Source of the DNA: Xanthomonas fragariae
GTDB lineage: Bacteria > Pseudomonadota > Gammaproteobacteria > Xanthomonadales > Xanthomonadaceae
Direction of reading: 5' to 3'
NCBI RefSeq assembly: GCF_900183975.1
Contig: NZ_LT853882.1
Location: 668,501-732,500, forward strand
DNA: 64,000 nt
Shown one piece after another: positions 1 to 9,414 of the stretch. Numbering within the stretch: the first letter of the stretch is position 1; the number at the start of each line of letters is the position of its first letter. Both the position numbers and the translations under genes were made by a program. Under the pieces are notes generated by a model, which was not told where the DNA came from, ran no database searches, and saw nothing but the letters and a program-made list of their open reading frames with translations.

Positions 1-237
1 TGCTGCGGTGGGTGCGATGGACGACTTGCGGTGCTGCCGCATCCGCTGCCAGTCACCGCGGACTGCGGCCAGCGGCTGGGTGCGGCGTGATGGACGGCAA
101 GCAGCGCGAAACAGTCCACGCCTCAGCGAAGCGGTTTTCCGACTTGCGTAATCGCAGCGCCAAAAAAGAAACCTCCACATCGCACTTGTCAGCGCGCACT
201 GCCATCGTGCGTCGCCACCAAACCCACCAAAGACGCT

Positions 238-543
238 ATGAACGACTACGGCTCCTATCGCTACCTTCCTGCAGACGGTTGGTACGCCACGTATCCTCAA
301 CCCACCAATGCGCAGGAACCGTCCACCAATGCGCGGGAAGCGCGCGTCTTTCAACGTGTGGCGCTTTGGCGGGTGGCCCCGCATGGAACGATTGTGGGCT
401 TGATCTCGGCACCCGACACCGCCGAGGCGGAGATCGAATCGCAGCTGCTCAGCGCCCCGCGCGGCCAAGGTGTCTATTACGTACACATCAATGATCTGAC
501 TGACGAAGATCGCGAACAGATCCGCTGCAAACGCTTCAGCTGA
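238..543 (+). CDS. Hypothetical protein, 101 aa
   Basis: I do not recognise a family. The frame is open for 101 residues and the composition looks like real soluble protein: a Tyr-rich start (MNDYGSYRYLPADGWYATYP) and an acidic end with NDLTDEDREQIRCKRFS. There is no signal peptide or membrane segment. The central part (VFQRVALWRVAPHGTIVGLI) reads like a small alpha/beta fold. The Shine-Dalgarno is weak (AAAGACGC about 5 nt before the ATG). It stands alone, upstream of and pointing towards the convergent YehS gene. The 237 bases before it show nothing I can assign. Confidence 0.45.
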   Translation: MNDYGSYRYLPADGWYATYPQPTNAQEPSTNAREARVFQRVALWRVAPHGTIVGLISAPDTAEAEIESQLLSAPRGQGVYYVHINDLTDEDREQIRCKRFS

Positions 544-657
544 TCGCAATCTGCAGCGCTTGCTGAGGGTTGCCGGGTCAGCGTGGTCCGACGACCAGGT
601 CGATGCGGATGGCGCATCGTTCATCCGCACCGGCCAAAAGTCATGCGCTGAGGTGTG

Positions 658-1131
658 TCAACCCGCTTCGCGCATCCGTGCGGTCAGGCCTTTGAGGAAG
701 GCGCGCAGCAGTTGGTCGCCGCAGGGGCGGAAGTTCTTGTGGCCGGGTTGGCGGAACAGCGCGGACAGTTCCGGCTTGGACAGCGGGAAGCCGGCGCTGG
801 CGAAGATGGCGTGCATGTCCACGTCTTTCAGTTCGAAGGCCACGCGCAGTTTCTTCAGCACCAGGTTGTTGCCGACGCGGGTTTCCAGCGGGCGGACAGG
901 CTGGCTTTCGTCGCGGCCGCGGAAGCGCAGCACCAGGCCGTCGAGAAAGCGCGCCAGCATTGCATCGGTGCACGGCTCGAAACCGGGCTCGTTTTCCTTC
1001 TTCAACCAGGTCTGTACCTGCGGCTTGTCGAGCGCGAACTCCGGGTCGGCCAGGTGGGTGATCTCCACCACCTTGTCGTCGCTGAGGTCGAGCATGTAGC
1101 GGATACTGCGCAGTACATCGTTGTGGATCAT
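658..1131 (-). CDS. yehS: DUF1456 (YehS-family) protein
   Basis: The 157-residue protein matches the YehS/DUF1456 family in length and pattern: MIHNDVLRSIRYMLDLSDDK at the start, then two similar halves, each with a predicted helical repeat ending in F-DGL/F-KGLT (residues about 60-68 and 143-150). The function of the family is not known to me. The start codon overlaps the stop of the preceding ORF as ATGA at 1128-1131, so it is probably translated by coupling and forms the last gene of a tatD-ORF-yehS group. No membrane segment or signal peptide is visible. Confidence 0.85.
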   Translation of the reverse strand: MIHNDVLRSIRYMLDLSDDKVVEITHLADPEFALDKPQVQTWLKKENEPGFEPCTDAMLARFLDGLVLRFRGRDESQPVRPLETRVGNNLVLKKLRVAFELKDVDMHAIFASAGFPLSKPELSALFRQPGHKNFRPCGDQLLRAFLKGLTARMREAG

Positions 1132-1619
1132 GACAATTTCGGTGTCCCGGCCTGTCGCCGGAAAGGCCGCATTCTACGGGGCCAAAGCAGAACGCGGCAT
1201 GTGGCGAACCGAACCGGTGCGCACCTGACGCCGGTCAGGTGGCCGACAAGACGCAGCGGGCAGCCGTCAGGTGAATGCGGAGGGCGCGCAAGAGGGGCAG
1301 GTCGAGCGCGGCCAGCTCCGGTCCTGATTGGTAACGCTTTCAAAGCGCAGCGTGTCGCCAGCGGCGGGGCGGCCAGTGGCGGTACAGCACATGCGTGGAT
1401 AGCGTGCTCATGCCACCGGCTGAGTCGGTGCGGCCATTGGCCGACGAACTCGGGTTGGTCGTAGGCCAGGTAGCTGTCGACGTAGCCGTCGACGATGGCC
1501 TGGCGGTCGTTCAGGAACGGCACTGGTTCCCACAGCAGCGCCAGCTGCCGCGGGCCGATGGTTTGCGGGTCAGCGTGGATGCGCCACAGCCAGTGCTGCG
1601 CCTGCGCCGCCCCACTCAT
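1128..1619 (-). CDS. Small ORF coupled to TatD and YehS
   Basis: This 163-residue frame starts with MSGAAQAQHWLWRIHADPQT and is open to a TGA at 1128. No family is recognised. Two facts support it as a gene. Its ATG overlaps the stop of tatD (ATGA at 1616-1619), and its own stop overlaps the start of yehS (ATGA at 1128-1131). The first 80 residues look protein-like (WEPVPFLNDRQAIVDGYVDS; WPHRLSRWHEHAIHACAV). The last 80 are Arg/Pro/Ala-rich and may reflect an old frameshift, so the true C-terminus is doubtful. Confidence 0.55.
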   Translation of the reverse strand: MSGAAQAQHWLWRIHADPQTIGPRQLALLWEPVPFLNDRQAIVDGYVDSYLAYDQPEFVGQWPHRLSRWHEHAIHACAVPPLAAPPLATRCALKALPIRTGAGRARPAPLARPPHSPDGCPLRLVGHLTGVRCAPVRFATCRVLLWPRRMRPFRRQAGTPKLS

Positions 1620-2422
1620 GCAGCGGCCGCAGGGGCCGGCAGACGGAAGAACGCACGCGCCGCGGTGGTGCTGTTGGCCGCAGTCAGCGCAACGTCTTCG
1701 CCGCGATCGCGTGCGAGTTCGTCCACGATATGCGATAGAAACATCGGCTCGTTGCGGCGGTCCTTGGGCATCGGCTTGAGCGTACGCGGCAGCAGGTAAG
1801 GCGCGTCGGTTTCGATCATCAAGCGATTGGCCGGGATATTGCGTACCAGCTCGCGCAAATGCGCACCGCGGCGCTCGTCGCACAGCCAGCCGGTGATGCC
1901 GATGTAGTAATCGCGGTCCAGATAGTCGAACAGTTCTTCACGGGTGCCGGTGAAGCAGTGCACCACCGCCGGACCGAGGCGGCCCTCGAAGCTGCGCATG
2001 ATCGACAGAAAATCGTCATGCGCCTCGCGTTGATGCAGGAACAATGGTTTGCCATTGTCGGCAGCCAGCTGCAGCTGGCGTTCGAAGGCCCTGTGCTGCG
2101 CCGGGCGCGGTGCGAAATCGCGGAAGTAATCCAGCCCGCATTCGCCCACCGCCACCACCTGCGGGTGCGCGTGCAGCGTGCGCATTTCGGTCTCGCATTC
2201 GGCGGTGAATTCCACCGCGTGGTGCGGGTGCACGCCAGCGGTAGCGTAGAGAAATCCGGGGTGTTGCTGGGCCAGTTTTAGTGCCGATGGCGAATGCTCG
2301 CGGCTAGCGCCGGTGATCACCAGTTGCGCAATGCCCGCATCGCGTGCGCGTTGCAGCACCGCATCGCGGTCGCGGTCGAAAGAGTCGTGGGTGAGGTTGG
2401 CGCCGATATCGATCAACTGCAC
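1616..2422 (-). CDS. tatD: TatD-family metal-dependent deoxyribonuclease
   Basis: This is a TatD-type hydrolase of 268 aa (family about 260), a TIM-barrel metal-dependent 3'-5' exonuclease of the amidohydrolase superfamily that acts on DNA/RNA ends in the cytoplasm. Visible motifs are MQLIDIGANLTHDSF at the N-terminus (usual family: DxHxH/N), AGVHPHHA near residue 63, VAVGECGLDYFRDFAPRPAQ near 91, PLFLHQREAHDDF near 125, VVHCFTGTREEL near 153 and IETDAPYLLPRTL near 208. These supply the metal-binding His, Glu and Asp residues. It is the first gene of a group with the coupled small ORF and yehS, and is divergent from the MFS gene. Confidence 0.92.
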   Translation of the reverse strand: MQLIDIGANLTHDSFDRDRDAVLQRARDAGIAQLVITGASREHSPSALKLAQQHPGFLYATAGVHPHHAVEFTAECETEMRTLHAHPQVVAVGECGLDYFRDFAPRPAQHRAFERQLQLAADNGKPLFLHQREAHDDFLSIMRSFEGRLGPAVVHCFTGTREELFDYLDRDYYIGITGWLCDERRGAHLRELVRNIPANRLMIETDAPYLLPRTLKPMPKDRRNEPMFLSHIVDELARDRGEDVALTAANSTTAARAFFRLPAPAAAA

Positions 2423-2575
2423 GTTGCGGGTGTCGTGTGGGAAAGCTGGGTAAGTGTAACGAGCGGGGGGTATGCGCGCTCAGACATTCGCATATGGCAA
2501 CTGCCAGCATCAGATAATTGGACAGGGGGTGGTAGCAGGCGAATACTGGCCGTCTCAGGTCTCGATATCGCGCCC

Positions 2576-3850
2576 ATGTCTTCCCCTGATCGCCGCCCCG
2601 ACACGTTGCCGGACACAACTGCCGTTGTCGAAATCGACGCGCCCGCGAGCGGGCGCATCCGGCTGGCGCTCTTCATGGCCGGTTTTGCCACCTTCTCGCT
2701 GTTGTACAGCGTGCAGCCGGTGCTGCCCGAGTTCGCGCGCGCCTTCGGCGTGGATGCGGCCACCGCTTCGTTGCCGTTGTCGCTGGCGACCGGTGCGCTG
2801 GCGTTGGCGATCTTCTGCGCTGGCGCGATGTCGGAAAACCTCGGCCGGCGCGGGTTGATGTTCGTGTCGATCGCACTCGCTGCGGTACTCAATCTCATCG
2901 CCGCGTTCCTGCCGCATTGGGGCGCGTTGGTGGCGGTGCGCACCTTGTCGGGCATCGCACTGGGTGGAGTGCCGGCGGTGGCGATGGTTTATCTGGGCGA
3001 AGAGTTGCCGGCGAACAAACTGGGCGCGGCCACCGGCTTGTATGTGGCCGGTAATGCGTTCGGCGGCATGAGCGGGCGCATTGTGATGAGCGTGCTGACC
3101 GATCACTACGATTGGCGCACTGCGCTGGCGATGTTGAGCGTGTTCGACCTGCTGTGTGCGCTGGCGTTCGTCTGGCTACTACCGCCGTCGCGGCACTTTG
3201 CGCGCCGGCATGGCATCAATCTGCGCTTTCATTTGCGTGCCTGGGCCGGGCATTTGCGCGATCGCAATCTGCGGTTGTTGTTCGCACTCCCATTCTTGTT
3301 GATGGGTGTGTTCGTGTGCCTCTACAACTACGCCGGCTTTCGTCTGGGCGGGCCGGAGTTCGGCTTGAGCCAGAGCCAGATCGGCATGATCTTCAGCGCG
3401 TATGTGTTCGGCATCGTCAGCTCGTCGGTGGCCGGCGCGGCGTCGGATCGTTTCGGGCGCGGCCCGGTGGTCACCGCCGGCATCGTGGTATGTGTGCTCG
3501 GTGTGGCGCTGACCTTGGCACATGTGCTGGCGTTGGTGGTGGCTGGCATCGTGCTGTTGACGATCGGGTTTTTCATCGCCCATTCGGCCGCCAGTGCGTG
3601 GGTGAGCCGGCTCGGCGGTGCGCATCGCAGTCATGCCGCGTCGCTGTATCTGCTGGCGTATTACGCCGGCTCCAGCGTGATCGGCGCGCTCGGCGGCTGG
3701 TTCTGGCAACACGGTGGCTGGGGCGGGTTGGTCTGCATGTGCCTGACGCTGCTGGCACTCGCATTTGCTGCTGCGTCCCTGTTGCGCCACCGTGCTAATG
3801 ACCCGCGCCCGTACGGAAGGTTCATACCGCATCCTGCGCGGTGCGAGTGA
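2576..3850 (+). CDS. MFS transporter, YnfM-like drug/metabolite exporter
   Basis: This is a 424-residue major facilitator with 12 predicted membrane segments. The start MSSPDRRPDTLPD was chosen because the first helix (IRLALFMAGFATFSLLYSVQ) lies about 30 residues in, as expected; the frame is open further upstream into tatD antisense DNA. The segment ATASLPLSLATGALALAIFC followed by SENLGRRG resembles motif A and the YnfM/CynX-like arabinose-polyol type of inner-membrane exporter. AASDRFGRGPVV is the second half's equivalent loop. The substrate cannot be told. The gene is divergent from tatD, with about 150 bp between them. Confidence 0.87.
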   Translation: MSSPDRRPDTLPDTTAVVEIDAPASGRIRLALFMAGFATFSLLYSVQPVLPEFARAFGVDAATASLPLSLATGALALAIFCAGAMSENLGRRGLMFVSIALAAVLNLIAAFLPHWGALVAVRTLSGIALGGVPAVAMVYLGEELPANKLGAATGLYVAGNAFGGMSGRIVMSVLTDHYDWRTALAMLSVFDLLCALAFVWLLPPSRHFARRHGINLRFHLRAWAGHLRDRNLRLLFALPFLLMGVFVCLYNYAGFRLGGPEFGLSQSQIGMIFSAYVFGIVSSSVAGAASDRFGRGPVVTAGIVVCVLGVALTLAHVLALVVAGIVLLTIGFFIAHSAASAWVSRLGGAHRSHAASLYLLAYYAGSSVIGALGGWFWQHGGWGGLVCMCLTLLALAFAAASLLRHRANDPRPYGRFIPHPARCE

Positions 3851-4126
3851 GCGCGCTTTTCACGCGTGCGCTCTGCCATTTGCGAACGCACGGGGCCGCC
3901 GCGGTGGGCGCGCAGGCGCTCGCCGCGTGCGTTTGCGGCAGCGCTCGTGGCCGCCTCGCAGGTGCGGTTGGACGACTGCGAGGCCGTGGCCGGCATCGGC
4001 ATGTTTGCCATCACCGGGCCGTTGAGAAGCCTGCTGGAAGATGGCACGCTGGCCGCGTGTTGCACCGCTACACGCACAATAGATGGCGTTGTTGCACAGT
4101 GATCTCTTCGCCACCGGAGTTGCCCG

Positions 4127-5008
4127 ATGAGTGCGGCACTCGTTCAAGACAGCAACGCGCTACAGGATTTCATCGAGCGCCATCGGCGCCTGTTCGTGCT
4201 CAGTGGCGCCGGGTGCAGCACCGATTCGGGCATCCCCGACTACCGCGATCTGCAAGGCGGTTGGAAGCGTCCGCAACCGGTGACTTTCCAGGCCTTTATG
4301 GGTGAGTTGTCCACACGGCGGCGCTATTGGGCGCGCAGTCTGGTCGGCTGGCCACGGTTCGGCTTGGCGCAACCCAACGCGACGCATCGCGCACTGGCTG
4401 CGCTGGAAACGCGCGGCCAGCTGGAAGTGCTACTCACGCAAAACGTGGACCGCCTGCATCAGGCCGCTGGCAGCCAAGCGGTGATCGATCTGCACGGCCG
4501 GCTCGATGTGGTGCGCTGCATGGGCTGCGAGCGGCGCATGCCACGCACTGAATGGCAGATGCGGCTTGAGCAGGCCAATCCCGGTTGGGCCGACTTGAAA
4601 GCGGCGCAGGCCCCCGATGGCGATGCGGATCTGGACGATGTGGCCTTCGACAATTTCGTGGTGCCGCCGTGCCCGGTGTGCGGCGGGCTGCTCAAGCCGG
4701 ATGTGGTGTTCTTCGGCGAGAACGTGCCGCGCGAGCGCGTTGAGCGTGCATTCGCGCATCTGCACGCGGCCGATGCAGTGCTGGTGGTGGGCTCGTCGCT
4801 AATGGTGTATTCGGGCTTTCGTTTCGTGCAGACCGCTGCACGCAACGGCTTGCCGATTGCCGCACTCAACTTCGGACGTACACGCGCCGACGAACTGCTC
4901 AGTTTGAAGGTGGAACAGTCGTGCGCGCAGGAGTTGGCGTTTCTGCAGGCACCGGTCGATCCGCTGCGCGCACGTAGCGGCAACGACGCCAGTGCGCACT
5001 CTGCATGA
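4127..5008 (+). CDS. Sir2-family NAD-dependent protein deacylase
   Basis: This 293-residue sirtuin would remove acyl groups from lysine using NAD, releasing nicotinamide and O-acyl-ADP-ribose. Motifs appear in the expected order: GAGCSTDSGIPDYRD (NAD-binding, residues about 27-41), TQNVDRLH (about 105), the catalytic His in HGRLD (about 123), two zinc Cys pairs in CMGC (about 130) and CPVC (about 183), and VVGSSLMVYS (about 225). GIPDYRD with the long zinc insert is like class II (SIRT4-type) sirtuins. A Shine-Dalgarno-like GGAG lies about 8 nt before the ATG. It is a single gene, followed by the OYE gene in the same direction. Confidence 0.93.
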   Translation: MSAALVQDSNALQDFIERHRRLFVLSGAGCSTDSGIPDYRDLQGGWKRPQPVTFQAFMGELSTRRRYWARSLVGWPRFGLAQPNATHRALAALETRGQLEVLLTQNVDRLHQAAGSQAVIDLHGRLDVVRCMGCERRMPRTEWQMRLEQANPGWADLKAAQAPDGDADLDDVAFDNFVVPPCPVCGGLLKPDVVFFGENVPRERVERAFAHLHAADAVLVVGSSLMVYSGFRFVQTAARNGLPIAALNFGRTRADELLSLKVEQSCAQELAFLQAPVDPLRARSGNDASAHSA

Positions 5009-5070
5009 CGCAGTGATCCATCGCAGCGGTTGTGCCGACGCGCGTGGCGCAGTGCAATGGGCGCTCCTCC

Positions 5071-6189
5071 ATGTCACGTGTGGATATCCTCTTGAGCCAG
5101 TTGTTCTCTCCCATCAGCTTCGGTCCGCTTGCGCTCGCTAATCGGATCGTGATCGCCCCGATGTGCCAGTACTCCGCACAGGATGGTCGCGCCAGCGATT
5201 GGCACCGCATCCACCTGGGCACGTTGTCGCAATCCGGCGCCGGCCTGCTGATTCTGGAAGCGGCCGCGGTGCAGCCGCAGGGCCGTATCTCTTACGCCGA
5301 TCTGGGCTTGTACGACGACGCCACCGAGCAGGCCTTGGGCGAGGTGCTGCAATCGGTGCGACGCTGGTCGCCGATGCCGATCGGCATCCAGTTGGCGCAT
5401 GCCGGCCGCAAGGCGTCCACCGATCTGCCGTGGAAAGGCGGCGAAGCGATCGCACCCGATCACGCGCATGGCTGGCAGACCGTGTCTGCCTCGGCAGTGC
5501 CGTTCGGTGACGGTCAGCCATTGCCGCAGGCGCTGGACGAGGCCGGCATCGATGCGGTGGTCGAGGCGTTTGTCGCGTCGGCCAAACGTGCTGAACGCCT
5601 GGGTCTGGACCTGATCGAGCTGCATGCCGCGCACGGTTATCTGATGCACCAGTTCCTGTCGCCGCTGAGCAATCAACGCAGCGATGCGTATGGTGGATCG
5701 CTCGAAAACCGCATGCGTCTGACGCTGCGTCTGTTCGATGCGGTGCGTGCGGCGGTGTCCGAGCGCATTGCGATCGGCGTGCGCATCTCGGCCACCGATT
5801 GGGTGGACGGCGGCTGGGATCTGCAGCAGAGCATCGCCTTGTCGAAGGCGCTGGATGCGCGCGGTGCGCACTACATCCATGTCTCCAGCGGCGGGCTGGA
5901 CCCGCGCCAGCAGATTCCGGTGCAGGCGAGTTATCAGATTCCATTTGCGCAGTCCATCAAGGCGCAGGTCAACATGCCGGTAATCGGCGTGGGCCTGATT
6001 ACCGAGCCGACGCAAGCCGAAGCGATTCTGCAAGGAAGCCAGGCCGATGCGATCGCGTTGGCACGCGGCATCTTGTACGACCCGCGCTGGCCGTGGCATG
6101 CCGCTGCCGCACTTGGCGCATCGGTCATCGCGGCACCGCAATACCTGCGCTGCGAACCGCGCGAGGCGCGCGGCGTGTTGGCCAGCTGA
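5071..6189 (+). CDS. NADH:flavin oxidoreductase, old yellow enzyme family (YqjM/NamA-like)
   Basis: This FMN-dependent ene-reductase is about 372 aa from the start MSRVDILLSQLFSPISF. A start 13 codons upstream is possible. Motifs of the YqjM class are ALANRIVIAPMCQYSAQDGR (with the active-site Cys at about residue 31), GIQLAHAGRKAS, the catalytic His/His-Asn equivalent region LIELHAAHGYLMHQFLSP, SDAYGGSLENRMR, and the FMN phosphate site VGLITEPTQAEAILQGSQAD followed by LARGILYDPRW near the C-terminus. Such enzymes reduce activated C=C bonds with NAD(P)H in the cytosol. It lies downstream of the sirtuin gene with a 60-base gap, so the two could be cotranscribed. Confidence 0.9.
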   Translation: MSRVDILLSQLFSPISFGPLALANRIVIAPMCQYSAQDGRASDWHRIHLGTLSQSGAGLLILEAAAVQPQGRISYADLGLYDDATEQALGEVLQSVRRWSPMPIGIQLAHAGRKASTDLPWKGGEAIAPDHAHGWQTVSASAVPFGDGQPLPQALDEAGIDAVVEAFVASAKRAERLGLDLIELHAAHGYLMHQFLSPLSNQRSDAYGGSLENRMRLTLRLFDAVRAAVSERIAIGVRISATDWVDGGWDLQQSIALSKALDARGAHYIHVSSGGLDPRQQIPVQASYQIPFAQSIKAQVNMPVIGVGLITEPTQAEAILQGSQADAIALARGILYDPRWPWHAAAALGASVIAAPQYLRCEPREARGVLAS

Positions 6190-6424
6190 CGCACACCGCT
6201 TATGTTCGATGTACGTGGCTGGCGCGCTGGCACGTGGTCACGGTGTGGAGGCCAAACATCGCCACGCAAGAAGCGATGGAGACCTCGGTCGAGGCGTCGA
6301 TGGCGCAGCTGGATGAGATCAATCGGCGTCTGATGCTGCGCCTGCCCTCGCGCTGAGTCACACTGCAACAATAGCGGACGCAAATACTGAGCCCGTCACT
6401 GCGCGTATTGGCTATCATTGGCCG

Positions 6425-7276
6425 ATGCGCTCCGACTACATCCTCACTCTGTCCTGCCCAGACCGCACCGGTATCGTGTATCGCGTGACCGGGCTGCTGT
6501 TCGATCTGGCCTGCAACATTCTCGACGCACAGCAATTCGGCGACGACGAAAGCGGCCGCTTCTTTTTGCGCGTGCACTTCGAAAAGCCGCCAAATACCGA
6601 GATCGCCAGCCTGGAACGGCGGTTTGCGCTGCTGGCCGATGAATTCCAGATGGACTGGCAGCTGCGCGATGCACGCCGTCGCGCGCGGCTGCTGGTGCTT
6701 GTGAGTAAGCAGGGGCATTGTCTCAACGATCTGCTGTTCCGCATGCATAGCCGGCAATTGCCGGTGGACATCGCCGCGGTGGTGTCCAACCACGCCGATT
6801 TCGCACCGCTGGCCGCTTCTTACGGCATCGCCTTTCACCATCTGCCGGTGACCGCAGACACGCGCGCCGCACAGGAAGCGCAGCTGCTCGCCCTGGTCGA
6901 ACACCTGCAGATCGATCTGGTGGTGTTGGCGCGCTACATGCAGATTCTATCGCCGGGGTTGTGCCGTGCATTGGCCGGGCGCGCGATCAATATCCATCAC
7001 AGCTTCCTTCCCAGCTTCAAGGGCGCGCAGCCGTATCATCAGGCGCACGCACGCGGGGTCAAGATCATCGGCGCCACCGCGCATTACGTCACCGAAGATC
7101 TGGACGAAGGCCCGATCATCGAACAGGACGTCGCCCGGGTGGACCATGCAATGACCCCGCGCCATCTGGTGCGGCTGGGCAGCGACACCGAATCGCTGGT
7201 GCTTGCCCGTGCAGTGCGTCGCCATGTCGAACACCGCATCCTGCTCAACGGCCATCGCACGGTGGTGTTCCGCTAG
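6425..7276 (+). CDS. purU: Formyltetrahydrofolate deformylase
   Basis: PurU hydrolyses 10-formyl-THF to THF and formate, supplying formate to PurT and balancing one-carbon pools. The 283-aa length fits the family (about 280). The N-terminal ACT domain (residues 1-85) begins YILTLSCPDRTGIVYRVTGL. The formyltransferase-like domain has LLVLVSKQGHCLNDLLFR, LARYMQILSP, the substrate loop INIHHSFLPSFKGAQPYHQA with the catalytic His, and GATAHYVTEDLDEGPIIEQD with the catalytic Asp. It ends shortly before a block of degenerate genes. No promoter was assigned. Confidence 0.93.
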   Translation: MRSDYILTLSCPDRTGIVYRVTGLLFDLACNILDAQQFGDDESGRFFLRVHFEKPPNTEIASLERRFALLADEFQMDWQLRDARRRARLLVLVSKQGHCLNDLLFRMHSRQLPVDIAAVVSNHADFAPLAASYGIAFHHLPVTADTRAAQEAQLLALVEHLQIDLVVLARYMQILSPGLCRALAGRAINIHHSFLPSFKGAQPYHQAHARGVKIIGATAHYVTEDLDEGPIIEQDVARVDHAMTPRHLVRLGSDTESLVLARAVRRHVEHRILLNGHRTVVFR

Positions 7277-7360
7277 CGATTCACGCTGCACGCCATTGGC
7301 CAAGGGTGGTTGCGGTAAGTGCAATGGATAGGTGGTTATGCCACGTCTGCGTAGGGAGCG

Positions 7361-7990
7361 TTACCCGCTTACTGGGCGTTGCGGCGTTGCGGCAGTGAAG
7401 CGTCTGGGGCGCATCCGCTCGATCGTGCTGGGCGCGTTGCTGGCCAGCGCGGGTTTTTCGTGTTCACGCTGGTAAGCCCATGGCAGGCATCGCTGGCCGG
7501 CTCTACGCGGTGGTTGAAGGTGCGAGCGCTGGGCGTTGTTGACGTGCAGTTGTTGGGTTTTCGGTAACGCCTCACTTAAATATTCGAAGCGATACCCCAC
7601 GCCATACACCGAGCGCACCCACTCTTCGCCGCCGACATCGGGCAGTTTGCAGCGCAGGTTCTTGATGTGGCTGTCGACGGTGCGGTTGGTGACGATGCGG
7701 TGGTCAACATACACGCGGTCCATCAGCTGTTCGCGCGAGTACACGCGACTAGGCGATGCACAGAGAGAGCGTGCCTAGTTGGAACTCGACCTGCGTGAGA
7801 TCCAGATCGCGCCCGGCGACACTGGCGCGGCAGGCGGAGTCATCGACGACCAACCCGTGCGTCGGCATCGCGTTGGGATCATGCCGATGCCGACGCAACA
7901 CCGCCCGCACGCGTGCCATTGCTTCACGCGGGCTGAAGGGTTCGCAGATGTAGTCGTCGGCGCCGAATTGCGACAGATCGCAAGACCCAG
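7361..7990 (-). pseudogene. Remnant of an OmpR-family response regulator
   Basis: Two pieces in different frames read as the C-terminal half of a response regulator. The upstream piece has [20 protein letters not shown], the end of a receiver domain, then [17 protein letters not shown], the start of the winged helix. The second piece continues with VYSREQLMDRVYVDHRIVTN, DSHIKNLRCKLPD and VRSVYGVGYRFE. A frameshift or small deletion separates them near 7745-7780, and the N-terminal receiver is missing. It lies beside a kinase remnant and is divergent from RND efflux remnants. That is the layout of SmeRS/SmeABC- or BaeSR-type loci. Confidence 0.75.
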
Positions 7991-8168
7991 CCCACCGCCG
8001 CCGCTGGCGCGATTACGCGAGCCTTCGACGCGGTAGAAGCGCTCGTACAAGCGCTCCAGAAGGTGCGCGACATCAGCCAGCCAAATAGCGCGGCGACACC
8101 GATCGATGCGGCGCCGACTGTCCACCGGGCGCGTTGCTGGGCGCTGTAGAAGCGCGCGTTGTTGGCCA
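7985..8168 (-). pseudogene. Remnant of a sensor histidine kinase
   Basis: Only the two ends of a kinase survive. Reading the minus strand from about 8168, MANNARFYSAQQRARWTVGA followed by SIGVAALFGWLMS is an N-terminus with one membrane helix. It is joined at once to [20 protein letters not shown] and [11 protein letters not shown], which are the G1/G2 boxes of the ATPase domain. The DHp domain and most of the ATPase are gone. The fragment runs straight into the response-regulator remnant, so a second deletion joined kinase and regulator. Confidence 0.7.
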
Positions 8169-9414
8169 TTACCCGCAACAGCAAGGGCCAAGCCGTAGCG
8201 ATGGTGGTCGGCGCCGGCGGCAAGGTGGCGCAGCGCATGCTCACCACCGGCGATGCGGTGGGCGCGCGTTGGGTGGTCAGCGAAGGTTTGTCTGCAGGCG
8301 AGCGCGTGATCGTGCAGGACTTGCAGAAAATCCAGGTCGGCATGCCGGTCAAGACACGCGAGGTGACTGTCGCCGCGATCGCGCCGGCTGCAATTGCACC
8401 TAACGCCGTGCCGGTAACCGCAGCGCCAGCCAGCACCGCGCCCAAGGTGTCGCAAGGCGAGGCGCTGCTATCCGATGACGTCAAGACCAATGGCCTGACA
8501 GTGACCAAGTCGGACAGCGGCAGCATGTTCATGGTGCTTGCCTTCACTTCCGAAGACAGCAGCATGGACAGCACCGACATCGGCGACTACATGGTGTCCG
8601 CGTTGCAGGACCTGATCAGCCGTCTCAACGGTATCGGCAGCGTCAACGTGTTCGGCGCCGAATATGCGATTCGCGTGTGGCTGGATCCGGAAAAACTGCA
8701 CACCTATGCGTTGAAGCCCTCGGATGTGAGCACTGCAATTGCCGCGCAGAACGCCGATGTGTCCTCCGATGCGCTCGACGCATTGTCGGCGCTGCAAGGC
8801 CAGCAATTGGATGCCATGGTGACCTCGCGCAGCAAGCTCAGCACGCCGGCGCAGTTCGAGAACATCGTGCTCAAGTCCGATGCCAGCGGCGCCACTGTGT
8901 ACCTGCGCGACGTCGCGCGGCTGGAGCTGGGTTCGGAATCTTACGGCCCCAGTTCCAGATTCAACAGCAAGCCTTTCGCGGGTATGGGCCTGCAGCTGGC
9001 CACCGGCGCCAATGCGCTGGATGCCGCCAAACCGGTGGAGGCCAAGCTGGATGCGCTCACACCGTATTTTCCGGCCGGACTTACCTATCAAATGGCCTAA
9101 GACACCACGCCGTTCGTGCGCATCTCCATCGAGGAAGTGGTCAAGACCTTGATCGAAGCGATCGTGCTGGTGGTTGTGGTGATGTATCTGTTCTTGCAGA
9201 ACTGGCGCGCGACGCTGGTGCCGGTCATTGCGGTACCGGTGGTGTTGATGTGCACCTTTGGTGTGTTGTCGCTGCTGGGATTTTCGATCGACACGTGACC
9301 ATATTCGCGATGATGCTGGCGATCGGCTTGTTGGTCGCCGATACCATCGTGGTGGTGGAAAACATCGAGCGGCTGATGACCGAGCAAGGCATGTCGCCAT
9401 GCCAGGGCACCTAG
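8159..9414 (+). pseudogene. RND efflux remnant: adaptor tail fused in frame to pump N-terminal half
   Basis: The first 95 residues (ITRNSKGQAVAMVVGAGGKV; GLSAGERVIVQDLQKIQVGM) are the C-terminus of a MexA/AcrA-type periplasmic adaptor. They run without a stop into an AcrB/MexB-type pump starting near its residue 125 ([53 protein letters not shown]). So the end of the adaptor gene and the first third of the pump's porter domain were removed. An in-frame TAA at 9098-9100 replaces a sense codon in [18 protein letters not shown]. Near 9297 one base is missing (FSIDT then [13 protein letters not shown]). The sequence ends at the IS at 9415, after [14 protein letters not shown]. Confidence 0.85.

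Noticed and set aside
6190..6358. Short frame ending EAMETSVEASMAQLDEINRRL before purU
   Set aside because: It has no start or family and lies in a short gap; it looks like a protein tail but is too short to support.
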